In this document: piece after piece, positions 16,171 to 24,117 of the stretch | Numbering within the stretch: position 1 is the stretch's first letter | Layout of the letters: each line of letters opens with the position of its first letter | Assembly (NCBI RefSeq): GCF_013870525.1 | Contig: NZ_JACBXD010000075.1 | Coordinates: 1-38,368 of the forward strand | Reading direction: 5' to 3' | Source: Amycolatopsis pittospori | GTDB lineage: Bacteria; Actinomycetota; Actinomycetes; Mycobacteriales; Pseudonocardiaceae | DNA length: 38,368 bases | Position numbers and translations under genes: made by a program | The notes under the pieces: model-generated | Database searches by the model: none | Told to the model about the DNA's origin: nothing | What the model saw: only the letters and a program-made list of their open reading frames with translations

Positions 16171-16593
16171 ATGGAAGAAGGCACTTTGAACTCACCCAGT
16201 CGTTGTGAACTCACCGAGGAGGACTACGAGGCCTTCCAGTGGGACACGCGTGAGGACTGCGAGGTCCGCCAGATCCTGGACCGGGTGGCGGACAAGTGGT
16301 CGCTCCTGGTGATCGCGCTGCTCGACCGCAACACCCTCCGGTTCACTGAGCTGAAGTACAAGATCGACGGCATCAGCCAGCGCATGCTCACTACCACGCT
16401 GCGTCACCTCGAACGCGACGGGATCGTGGAACGGACCGTCTATCCGGTCGTCCCGCCCCGCGTCGACTACGCGCTGACGCCGCTGGGCATGACGCTGCAC
16501 GAGACCATCCAGTCGCTGGTCACCTGGACCGAGGAACACCAGAGCGAGATCGCCGCCGCGCGTGCCCGGTACGACCAACGCGTCGACGCCTGA
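16171..16593 (+). CDS. HxlR-family transcriptional regulator
   Basis: The 140-residue protein has the HxlR winged helix: CEVRQILDRVADKWSLLVIALLDRNTLRFTELKYKIDGISQRMLTTTLRHLERDGIVERTVYP. It contains cysteines at about residues 12 and 30, and some HxlR proteins sense reactive species through N-terminal cysteines. The ATG at 16171 has GAGG close upstream. It is divergent from the DHA2 exporter and followed 8 bp later by a ROK-type regulator, so the two are likely cotranscribed. Confidence 0.9.
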   Translation: MEEGTLNSPSRCELTEEDYEAFQWDTREDCEVRQILDRVADKWSLLVIALLDRNTLRFTELKYKIDGISQRMLTTTLRHLERDGIVERTVYPVVPPRVDYALTPLGMTLHETIQSLVTWTEEHQSEIAAARARYDQRVDA

Positions 16594-16601
16594 GGAGTCG
16601 C

Positions 16602-17720
16602 ATGGCCACACTGTCGGGCGGGGATCCGTCACTGCTGCGACGGCTCAACTCCATTGCGGTCCTGCGGGCGCTGTACGCGGCCGAAGAACTCACGCTCGCC
16701 GAGCTGGTGAAGGCGAGTCAGGTCTCCCGGCCGACGGTCGAGGAGATCGCCGCCGACCTCGGCGAACAGGGGCTGGTCGAGGAGGTGCCCCTCTCCCCCG
16801 ACGCGCCGAGACCGGTCGGCAGGCCCGCCAAGCGGTACCGGTTCCGCCCCGAAGCGGGGCACGTCGCCGGTCTCGACGTCGGCCCGCACAAGGCGTTGTG
16901 CCTGGTCGCGGACCTGCGAGGCGACGTCGTCGGACGGGCGAGGGCCGAACTCACGCCGGAGATGGGCGCGCCCGACCGCCTCGGCGTCGCCCACCAGGTG
17001 CTCGGCGCCGCCGTCGAGGGCTACGCGAACGTCCGGGTGCTCGGGGTCGGCACCACCGGTGTCGTGTCCGGCGGCAAGGTCGTCCGAAGCGACCGCCTGC
17101 CCGGCTGGGCCGGCCTCGACCTGCCTGCGGAGTTCGGCGGCGGATGCCCGGTATTGGCCGGGAACGACACGAAGCTCGCGACGCTGGCCGAGCACTGGCG
17201 CGGAGCCGCGCACGGTGTCGACGACGTCGTCTACGTGCAGGCCGGGCGGACCGTCTCGCTGGGCCTGCTGCTCGGCGGGAAACTGCACTCGGGCCACAAC
17301 GGCGCGGCGGGCGAGATCGGCGCGCTGCGGCAGGTCGGCTGGTACGCGGCGCTCGACCGCTTCCTCGCGTTCGGCGACGGTTCAGGCTCCGCCGAAGCCA
17401 CCAAGCGGGTCTTCGAAGCCCTGCGTGGCGGCGATCTCGAGGCCGAGGCGATCGTGGCCGCCCTCGTGACCGACCTCTGCATCGGCGTCGCCGCGACCGT
17501 GCTCACCGTCGACCCGCAACTGGTGGTGATCGGCGGCGGGCTCGCACAGGCCGGTGACCTGCTGACGACGCCGCTGCGCACCGAACTGGCCCGGCTGTGC
17601 CTGTTCCCGGTGCGCGTGGAGACGTCGATGCTCGGCGACGACTCGGTGGCCCTCGGGGCCGTCCGGCTGGCGCTCAGCCGCGTCGAGAGCGAACTGTTCA
17701 GCGTCGCGGACGTCGCCTGA
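16602..17720 (+). CDS. ROK-family transcriptional regulator without kinase or zinc motifs
   Basis: The 372-residue protein has an N-terminal winged helix (LTLAELVKASQVSRPTVEEIAADLGEQGLVEE, about residues 30-62) followed by a ROK domain. The phosphate loop reads LDVGPHKALC instead of DxGGT. The usual zinc CxCGxxGC signature after GHN is absent (GHNGAAGEIGALRQVGW). An ND pair (GNDTKLATLAEHW) remains. It is therefore a regulator that probably no longer phosphorylates sugars, and ligand binding may have changed. Its ATG is 8 bp after the HxlR stop, with GAGGAG overlapping that stop. Its 3' end overlaps the permease gene by 23 bp. Confidence 0.88.
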   Translation: MATLSGGDPSLLRRLNSIAVLRALYAAEELTLAELVKASQVSRPTVEEIAADLGEQGLVEEVPLSPDAPRPVGRPAKRYRFRPEAGHVAGLDVGPHKALCLVADLRGDVVGRARAELTPEMGAPDRLGVAHQVLGAAVEGYANVRVLGVGTTGVVSGGKVVRSDRLPGWAGLDLPAEFGGGCPVLAGNDTKLATLAEHWRGAAHGVDDVVYVQAGRTVSLGLLLGGKLHSGHNGAAGEIGALRQVGWYAALDRFLAFGDGSGSAEATKRVFEALRGGDLEAEAIVAALVTDLCIGVAATVLTVDPQLVVIGGGLAQAGDLLTTPLRTELARLCLFPVRVETSMLGDDSVALGAVRLALSRVESELFSVADVA

Positions 17721-19086
17721 GCAGGCTGATCGCCACGATCAGCACGGCCACCGCACCGCTGGTGAACAGCTGTGTGCGCGCGTCGGCGTCCGTCCACATG
17801 AGAACCAGGACACCCGCCATCGCGACCAGCGCGACCCAGCTGAGCCACGGGAAACCCCACATCCGCACCGGCAGGTCCGCGGCCGTGCCGTCACGTTCCG
17901 CCGCTTTCCGCAACCGCAGCTGGGACACGGCGACGAAGATCCACACCAGCAGGATGTTCGCCCCGATGGCGTTCAACAGGAACGGGAGCACGTGCTCTGG
18001 GGCCAGAAAATTCAGCACTACGGCCACGAAGCCGAACGCGACCGACGCCAGCACCGCCGTCCGGGGCACCCCGGCTCCGGACAGCCGCAGCATCGCGCGC
18101 GGCGCTTCCCCTCGTGAGGCCAGGGAGAACACCATGCGCGACGCGCCGTAGAGGTTCGCGTTCAACGCCGAAAGCAGCGACGTCAGCACGACGAAGCTCA
18201 TCAGCAGTGCCGCGGACGGCACCCCGATCCGCTCCAGGATCGTCACGAACGGGCTGGCGTTCGCCGACGCGGATTCCCACGGCAGCAACAACACCATCAA
18301 CGCGACCGAGCCGACGTAGAACAGCAGCAACCGCACGATCACCGTGCGCGTGGTGCGGCGGATCGAATCCGCCGGATCCTCGGACTCCGCCGCGGCGATG
18401 GTGACCAGTTCCATACCGCCGAAGGAAAAGGCGACCGCGAGCAGACCGGTCAGCACACCCTGCAGCCCGTTCGGCAGGAACCCGCCCTGTCCGGTGAGGT
18501 TGCTCAGGCCGACCGGTGACGTCCCCGGCAGGATCCCGAACACCGCCAGCGTGCCGAGCACGAGGAAGCCGACCACCGCGGTCACCTTGATCGCGCCGAA
18601 CCAGAACTCGAACTCGCCGAACGAGCGCACGGCGAACAGGTTCACCACGGTCAGCACCGCCATGAACAGCAACACCCAGGTCCACTGTGGAATCGCGGGT
18701 AGCAGGCCGTTCGCGATCCCCGCCGCCGCGGTGGCTTCGGCGGCCACCACGACCACCAGCAGCGACCAGTACAGCCAGCCGACGGTGAAGCCGGCCCAGC
18801 GTCCGAGAGCCTTCTCCGCGTACACCGAGAACGAACCACTGCTCGGCTCGGCGGCCGCCATCTCGCCCAGCATGCGCATCACGAGGACCATGAGCAGGCC
18901 CGCGACCACGTAGGAGAGCAGGATGCCCGGGCCCGCGGTCTTGATCCCCGCGCCGGTGCCGACGAACAGACCGGCCCCGATCGCGCCGCTGATCGCCAGC
19001 ATGGTGACGTGCCGTCGCCGGAATCCGTTGCCGAGGGACCGGGTCTCCACTTCGGTCACGGGTTCGGCGGGACCTGGTGCGGGCAT
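17698..19086 (-). CDS. APC-superfamily amino acid permease
   Basis: This 462-residue protein has about 12 helices. The N-terminal AAT-family signature is clear: RRRHVTMLAISGAIGAGLFVGTG near residue 24 and AGPGILLSYVVAGLLM near 50. GSFSVYAEKALGRWAGFTVGWLYW near 84 and the later FSFGGMELVTIAAAESEDP are typical of GabP/AnsP-like transporters. It starts at ATG 19086, 31 bp downstream of the decarboxylase gene on the same strand. Import of the decarboxylase substrate, or exchange with the amine product, is the likely role. Confidence 0.9.
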   Translation of the reverse strand: MPAPGPAEPVTEVETRSLGNGFRRRHVTMLAISGAIGAGLFVGTGAGIKTAGPGILLSYVVAGLLMVLVMRMLGEMAAAEPSSGSFSVYAEKALGRWAGFTVGWLYWSLLVVVVAAEATAAAGIANGLLPAIPQWTWVLLFMAVLTVVNLFAVRSFGEFEFWFGAIKVTAVVGFLVLGTLAVFGILPGTSPVGLSNLTGQGGFLPNGLQGVLTGLLAVAFSFGGMELVTIAAAESEDPADSIRRTTRTVIVRLLLFYVGSVALMVLLLPWESASANASPFVTILERIGVPSAALLMSFVVLTSLLSALNANLYGASRMVFSLASRGEAPRAMLRLSGAGVPRTAVLASVAFGFVAVVLNFLAPEHVLPFLLNAIGANILLVWIFVAVSQLRLRKAAERDGTAADLPVRMWGFPWLSWVALVAMAGVLVLMWTDADARTQLFTSGAVAVLIVAISLLRRRPRR

Positions 19087-19117
19087 GGTGGATCCATTCG
19101 TCTGCGGTACTCGGTGC

Positions 19118-20482
19118 TCAACCGCGGGACAACTCTTCCAGCCGCTCGTGGAGCCGGTCGACGTGGTCCTCGCTTTCGGGCTTCATCAGCACGCTACGCA
19201 GGACGCGCGCGCCGTCCGCATCCGCGTCCGCGCCGGTGTGACGCAGGCCGAACTGCCGATCGCTCACCCGCAGCGTGCTGAGGAAGACCGGATCCTTCGC
19301 CGCGGCCATGCCGTTGCGCATGATCCGCGCGCTCGCTTCGTCGATCTTCGACAGCGAAAGCGGTTCCGTGCGCGGGAAGTACGTGACGATGTCGAGTTCC
19401 GGTGACTGGTACAGGTCGAAGCGCTCGGAGTCCTCCAGCAGTTTCGCCCAGCGCAACGCCGCCCGGCGGCCGGCCGCGAGCACCCGGCCCAGCCCGTCGG
19501 GGGTCGGCGGCAGCACCCGGAAGGTGAGCCACAACGCGGCGGCCGCCGCGCCGGCCCGCGAGCATTCGAGGCTGATCTCGCCGAGGTGCAGGTCTTCCGA
19601 GGTGAAGTAGGTGTACGGCGAATCGTGCAGGTAGAACCGGCCCGCCGAGGGATCCTTGAACAGCACCGCGCCGCAGCCGTAGGGCTGGAGGCCGTGCTTG
19701 TGCGGGTCGACGACGATCGAGTCGGCCTCGGCGATGGCGAGCCACGGCTCCTCCGGCAGTCCCTCGGGACCGTCCAAACCGGACAGAAGCCGGAAGAAGC
19801 CCCCGTAGGCGGCGTCGACATGGATCCGGACGCCGTACCGTTCGCGCAGCGCCAGCGCTTCGTGGATCGGTTCGACCGTACCCAGCGCCGTCGTCCCCGC
19901 GGTGAGCACGACGGTGCCGATCTTGCCGGTCCGTAGCAGCTCTTCGAGCGCGTCGAGATCCATCGCCCCGCGAGCGTCGACAGGGACCGTATGCCCCTCG
20001 ACGCCGAGCACACCGCACATCCGGCCGTGTGTGTAGTGGGCCTCCGAGCTGTAGGCGATCCCCTTGCCCGGATGCAGTTCCCGTGCCACGAAGAGCGCTT
20101 CGAGGTTCGCGATCGTGCCGCTGGTGGTCAGATGTCCCAGATGCTCCGTGTAACCGAACATCGTGGCCAGCTCCGCGACGACCTCGCGTTCCATCTCGGC
20201 CGTCGCGGGCCCGCCGTCGAGAGCGTGGTTGTTGGGGTTGATCAGCATCGCGGTCAGATAGCCGACCACGGCGGCCGGATGCGGCGGTTTGAGCATCTGA
20301 CCGGCGTAGGACGGGTGGAAGAACGGATAGTTGTCCTTCAACCGCTCGGTGAGCTCCTCGAACGCGGTCTCGAACCGCCCGTCCGGGATCTCCAGCGACG
20401 GATGCCGCCGGACAGGGGTGAACGTCTCCGCCCACGCCTCGTTCGACGTCAACGCCTGACCGAGCCAGTACCGGAAGTCCAT
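19118..20482 (-). CDS. PLP-dependent group II amino acid decarboxylase
   Basis: The 454-residue enzyme has the fold-type I group II decarboxylase pattern: HPAAVVGYLTAMLINPNNHA near residue 68, TSGTIANLEAL near 120, EAHYTH with the ring-stacking His149, HVDAAYGG with Asp223, and VVDPHKHG with the Schiff-base Lys262. Such enzymes act on aromatic amino acids, aspartate, glutamate or diaminobutyrate. I cannot choose the substrate. The adjacent permease supports an amino acid decarboxylation or amine-forming pathway. ATG 20482 was taken as the start. An upstream MarR gene on the same strand may control it. Confidence 0.9.
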   Translation of the reverse strand: MDFRYWLGQALTSNEAWAETFTPVRRHPSLEIPDGRFETAFEELTERLKDNYPFFHPSYAGQMLKPPHPAAVVGYLTAMLINPNNHALDGGPATAEMEREVVAELATMFGYTEHLGHLTTSGTIANLEALFVARELHPGKGIAYSSEAHYTHGRMCGVLGVEGHTVPVDARGAMDLDALEELLRTGKIGTVVLTAGTTALGTVEPIHEALALRERYGVRIHVDAAYGGFFRLLSGLDGPEGLPEEPWLAIAEADSIVVDPHKHGLQPYGCGAVLFKDPSAGRFYLHDSPYTYFTSEDLHLGEISLECSRAGAAAAALWLTFRVLPPTPDGLGRVLAAGRRAALRWAKLLEDSERFDLYQSPELDIVTYFPRTEPLSLSKIDEASARIMRNGMAAAKDPVFLSTLRVSDRQFGLRHTGADADADGARVLRSVLMKPESEDHVDRLHERLEELSRG

Positions 20483-20502
20483 CTGGGCGCCCTTCGATCG
20501 TT

Positions 20503-20526
20503 CGGCTCCAAAAAACGTAGGAGCCG
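20503..20526. promoter_or_regulatory. Small hairpin or operator before the decarboxylase gene
   Basis: CGGCTCC (20503-20509) pairs with GGAGCCG (20520-20526) around a 10-base A-rich spacer. It lies in the 77-bp gap between the MarR stop and the decarboxylase start. On the reverse strand the loop contains TTTTTT. It might be an operator or a weak terminator. Confidence 0.35.
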
Positions 20527-20559
20527 CCGGAGGTTCCGCGCAACCGTCTTCGGTAGGGC

Positions 20560-21174
20560 TCAGCCCCGGCCGGCCGCCGCCTGACGCCGTTCCTCGCCCT
20601 TCTCCTCCAGTTGCTTGACGATCTCCCGCAGCGAACCGGCCAGCGCGGTGCAGTCCGCCGGGCTGAGCCGATCGGTCACGAACGCCTCCTCCTGGTTGAA
20701 CTCGGGGAAGAGCTCCCGCATGAGCCGTTCACCCTCCGGGGTGAGCGCGAGCAGCACCAGCCGTCCGTCGTCGGGGTGTTTGCGCCGGGTGACCAGACCG
20801 TGCGACTCCAGGGTCTTCATCACGCCGGTCAGCGTGCCTTTGGTGATCCCGGCCTCCGCGGCGACGTGCCGCGTCTCCTTCTCGCCGAAGATCCACACCA
20901 CCCAGAGCACCACGAAAGCCGTCCAGGTGAGCCCCGCGGTGCGCAGGACCGAATTCTCGAAATGCAGCCGCACCGCCGTCGCTGCGCGATGGAGGTTGGC
21001 CACCGCCTCCATCCGTTCCCACAGCAGAGGGATTCCGCCCAGCTTGGCCCGGACGGCGTTCTCCGTCTCGGCCAGCGTGTGATACCCGGTCAACAGCCAC
21101 TTCCTCACCGGAAAGAGGGCGTGCACCCCTACGCGCCCGATCCGCCGATCGTATGCGGAACGGGCGTCGTCCAC
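20560..21174 (-). CDS. MarR-family regulator upstream of the decarboxylase genes
   Basis: The core is a clear MarR winged helix: ANLHRAATAVRLHFENSVLRTAGLTWTAFVVLWVVWIFGEKETRHVAAEAGITKGTLTGVMKTLESHGLVTRRKHPDDGRLVLLALTPEG. The start is uncertain. GTG 21174, with GGAAAG nearby, gives 204 residues, and an internal ATG (MEAVANLH) would give a more usual MarR length of about 150. The C-terminus is charged. It lies just before the decarboxylase-permease pair on the same strand and probably regulates it. A small predicted protein lies 22 bp upstream. Confidence 0.8.
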   Translation of the reverse strand: MDDARSAYDRRIGRVGVHALFPVRKWLLTGYHTLAETENAVRAKLGGIPLLWERMEAVANLHRAATAVRLHFENSVLRTAGLTWTAFVVLWVVWIFGEKETRHVAAEAGITKGTLTGVMKTLESHGLVTRRKHPDDGRLVLLALTPEGERLMRELFPEFNQEEAFVTDRLSPADCTALAGSLREIVKQLEEKGEERRQAAAGRG

Positions 21175-21196
21175 AGTGGTCTTTCCGGGTCGACCT

Positions 21197-21454
21197 CTAG
21201 GCCACGGAGACGAGGGGCTCCAGCAGATCCCGTCCTGTTTCGGACAAGGTCGCGGACATCCGGCAGCCAAGGGACCCTCCGCCGGAGGATCGGATCAGCC
21301 CGGCGTGGGCCAGCCGTCGGGCGGTGCCCTGGTCGGTACACGGCAATCCGTCGACGTAAAGGTCCGGCTCGCTGCTGACGGTGATCTCGGCTCGGCCCTG
21401 GGCGACTGCTCGCAACATCGCCAGGGCGCGAAAGGACAAGTCTTCGGTGTTCAT
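21197..21454 (-). CDS. Small helix-turn-helix-like hypothetical protein
   Basis: This 85-residue protein starts at ATG 21454 with GGAGGAG about ten bases upstream, a strong initiation signal. The first half (FRALAMLRAVAQGRAEI) and the later TARRLAHAGLI resemble a short winged-helix outline, ending in LSETGRDLLEPL, as at the end of MarR- or PadR-like domains. I do not recognise a named family. It precedes the MarR gene by 22 bp, so the two are probably cotranscribed. Confidence 0.65.
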   Translation of the reverse strand: MNTEDLSFRALAMLRAVAQGRAEITVSSEPDLYVDGLPCTDQGTARRLAHAGLIRSSGGGSLGCRMSATLSETGRDLLEPLVSVA

Positions 21455-21514
21455 TCGGGGTCACTCCTCCACCCGAAGGGTTTCCCGCTCAGCGGAGCTC
21501 AAACATGAGCCGGT

Positions 21515-22432
21515 TCACCTGGACGGTACGGCCGCGCGGTGCTCGGCGATGTCGCCGAAGAGGTCGCCCAGTTCCTCGACCCGCTCGATCACCTGCTCGG
21601 CGGTGAACAGCAGGTCGGCGGCCTTGCGGCAGGCCTCGACCTCCTCCCAGGTCACCGGGGTGGACACGGTCGGGAGGGCGCGGCCGCGCAGCGAGTACGG
21701 CGCGATGGTGGTCTTGGCGGTGTTGTTCTGGCTCCAGTCGATGAACACGCGGCCGGGGCGGATCGCCTTCGTCATCCGCGCGACCACGGTCTCCGGCGAC
21801 CGGCGCGCGAGTTCCTCCGCGATCGCCTTGGCGTACTCGGAAGTACGCTCCTCGGACCGGGTCCGCACCGGGCAGTACAGCTGCATTCCCTTGTTGCCGC
21901 TGGTCTTCGCGTACACCGTCAGGCCGTCGTCGGTGAGCAGCTCGCTGAGCATCTCGGCGACCCGGCAGCAGTCCACGACGTCCGCCGGCGGTCCCGGATC
22001 GAGGTCGAACACCAGCAGATCGGGTGGTTTCCGCGCGCCCCGCGGGCCGACCGTCCACTGTGGAATATGTAGTTCGAGCGCGGCGAGATTGGCCGCCCAC
22101 ATCAGCGTCGGGAGGTCACCGACCACCGGGTAGTCGAGCGACTCCTCCCCACCCCGGCGACCGCGGTTGGTGAGCCGCGCGGTGCGGACCCAGTCGGGCG
22201 CGTGACGGGAAACATTCTTCTCGTAGAAGGGTTCGCCGTCGACGCCATCCGGGAAACGACGGAACGTGGCGGCGCGATCGCGCAGATGCGGGAGAAGGAC
22301 GGGGGCGATGCGGCGGTAGTAGTCGAGGACCTCGCGTTTGGTGAAACCGTGCGCCGGGTAGAGCACCTTGTCCAGATTGGACAGGCTCAGCCGCCGACCC
22401 TCGACCTCGACCGTTATCCGCTCTTCAGGCAC
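21515..22432 (-). CDS. LigD-type NHEJ polymerase (primase-like) domain protein
   Basis: The 305-residue protein corresponds to the stand-alone polymerase domain of LigD: LSNLDKVLYPAHGFTKREVLDYYRRIAPVLLPHL near residue 20, WAANLAALELHIPQW near 120, the catalytic FDLDPGPP (two Asp), and KTSGNKGMQLY near 180. In the family it adds nucleotides during end joining. GTG 22432 was chosen, although a purine run sits too close to it; GTG 22450 is possible. It is divergent from the LigD ligase gene, with starts about 46 bp apart. No Ku gene is in the window. Confidence 0.9.
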   Translation of the reverse strand: MPEERITVEVEGRRLSLSNLDKVLYPAHGFTKREVLDYYRRIAPVLLPHLRDRAATFRRFPDGVDGEPFYEKNVSRHAPDWVRTARLTNRGRRGGEESLDYPVVGDLPTLMWAANLAALELHIPQWTVGPRGARKPPDLLVFDLDPGPPADVVDCCRVAEMLSELLTDDGLTVYAKTSGNKGMQLYCPVRTRSEERTSEYAKAIAEELARRSPETVVARMTKAIRPGRVFIDWSQNNTAKTTIAPYSLRGRALPTVSTPVTWEEVEACRKAADLLFTAEQVIERVEELGDLFGDIAEHRAAVPSR

Positions 22433-22478
22433 CCTTCGACGATAGATCACCGGAGGGGTTTCCGGGGTACCGTGAGGC

Positions 22479-23438
22479 ATGAGTACCGTGCCGGACGCGA
22501 TCGCCCCGATGCTGGCGACCGACGGTGACCTGCCCACCGGCGGGTGGGGTTACGAGTACAAGTGGGACGGCTACCGCTGCTGCCTGCGCGTCGCCCCCGA
22601 CGGCGAGACGCGCCTGACCAGCCGTCGCGGCATCGACATCACGGCGACGTACCCGGACCTGACCGGCGAAGCCCTCGAAGGCCGCGAAGCCGTCCTCGAC
22701 GGCGAGATCGTCGTCCTCGACGACAAGGGCCGGCCGAGCTTCCCCATGCTGCAGACGCGGCACCTGCGCACTCCGGACGCTTCACTGCTGGAGCGCAGCC
22801 CGGTGCACTTCTTCGCCTTCGACGTCCTGCTCCTCGAAGGCACGCTCCTGCTCGACGAGCCCTACAGCGCCCGTCGCGAGCTCCTGACGTCACTGGGCGG
22901 GGGTGGCCGCATCGTCATCCCCCCGGGCTACACCGACGACGACATCTCCCCCGACCAGCTTCTCGAAGTCGTCCGGCAACACGGCCTCGAAGGGCTGATC
23001 GCGAAGAAGCTCGACAGCCGCTACTACCCCGGTAAGCGGACACGCCAATGGATCAAACGGGCGCTGTGGATGACGCAAGAAGTCGTCATCGGCGGCTGGC
23101 GCCCCGGCGAAGGACGCCGCGCGGGCACCCTCGGCGCCCTGCTGCTGGGCGCGCACGACGAATCCGGCGAACTGCGGTACATCGGTGACGTCGGCACCGG
23201 ATTCAGCGACAAGGTCCTCGACGATCTCCACACCCGCCTCGCTCCCCTGGAACGGAAGACACCGCCGTTCGACTCCGAGGTCCCGCGCGAACGGGCCCGG
23301 GGCGTGCGGTGGGCGGAACCGGAACTCGTCGGGGAGGTAGTGCACCGGAACTGGACGCCGGACGGACGGTTGCGGCATACGACCTGGCGGGGGTTGCGGG
23401 CGGATAAAGGGCCGGAGGATGTCGTCCTTCCGTCATGA
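22479..23438 (+). CDS. ATP-dependent DNA ligase (LigD ligase domain)
   Basis: This 319-residue ligase has the adenylation motif EYKWDGYR with the nucleophile Lys28, followed by LTSRRGIDIT, VLDGEIVVLD, FFAFDVLLLEG and EGLIAKKLDSRYYPGKR as the remaining nucleotidyltransferase motifs. The OB-fold part (WMTQEVVIGGWRPGEGRR and GDVGTGFSD) completes the enzyme. It seals nicks after end joining together with the divergent polymerase. The ATG at 22479 follows GTGAGGC. Its stop overlaps the ATG of the following DUF2625 pseudogene (ATGA), a usual sign of translational coupling. Confidence 0.94.
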   Translation: MSTVPDAIAPMLATDGDLPTGGWGYEYKWDGYRCCLRVAPDGETRLTSRRGIDITATYPDLTGEALEGREAVLDGEIVVLDDKGRPSFPMLQTRHLRTPDASLLERSPVHFFAFDVLLLEGTLLLDEPYSARRELLTSLGGGGRIVIPPGYTDDDISPDQLLEVVRQHGLEGLIAKKLDSRYYPGKRTRQWIKRALWMTQEVVIGGWRPGEGRRAGTLGALLLGAHDESGELRYIGDVGTGFSDKVLDDLHTRLAPLERKTPPFDSEVPRERARGVRWAEPELVGEVVHRNWTPDGRLRHTTWRGLRADKGPEDVVLPS

Positions 23439-23989
23439 ATGGTGGTTCCGTTTGGAGTGAGCCGCCCGAGGTCATTTCCGCGTCGCCGTGCCCGGTCAGG
23501 GTTCTTCCGCCGAGCACGCAGACCGCCGATTGCCTCAGCGGCCTGGGGGTCACCGCCGAATCTTGCTCGGGGCGGTCGTCGCGAACTCAGGCGGACTCCT
23601 CATGGACCACGGCTGGCTGCGCGTACTCGGGAGCGGGACCGAGCCCTTGCCCAACGTCCTGAGCGCGCAGGATCTCGGCCCCGGCCGGCTCACCGTCGCC
23701 TACGACGTACTGGACGGCCGATTCGCGTGGATCGCCGAGGGAGACGGGAACCCACGATCCGCTACCTCGCTCCGGACGACCTCCAATGGCAAGACCTAGA
23801 GCCGGGCTACGCGGCTTGGCCGAACGCCATGCTCGGCGGAGCGCTCGATGGGTTCTACAGCACACTCGCATGCGACCAAGAAATTCATACCTTGCCGCCG
23901 CTCTGGACCGCAGAGGGAACGACCTCTCGATCGCGTCGAGGAAGGCCACTCCTTTGACGGATCTTCCTTCGCTACTCTCTCCGGCCTGA
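23435..23989 (+). pseudogene. DUF2625 family gene with about three frameshifts
   Basis: Conserved DUF2625-like segments follow one another but change frame. The first is SASPCPVRVLPPSTQTADCL, ending at GLGVTA. The second is LLGAVVANSGGLLMDHGWLRVLGSG to AWIAEGDGN, in the next frame from about 23555. The third is IRYLAPDDLQW to LPPLWTAEG, from about 23750. The last is NDLSIASRKATPLTDL, from about 23905. Each change is the same direction and fits a one-base loss. The family has no established function that I know. ATG 23435 overlaps the ligase stop, so the intact gene was probably coupled to it. Confidence 0.65.
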
Positions 23990-24117
23990 CCTCTTGAATT
24001 AGGGTCGCCTCTTGACAGCTAGGCGTTCATTTAACCCTGTCGGATGATTGATGCGTGTTCGAATTTCACGGGAATATAAGTAGCACAGGTGTTCGACTGT
24101 CGGGTATCTTTGATGTC

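Noticed and set aside
24054..24100. LexA-type SOS box before the DUF222 gene
   Set aside because: Two GTTCGA half sites are present, but they are 30 bp apart in the same orientation and do not form the CGAAC-N4-GTTCG palindrome.
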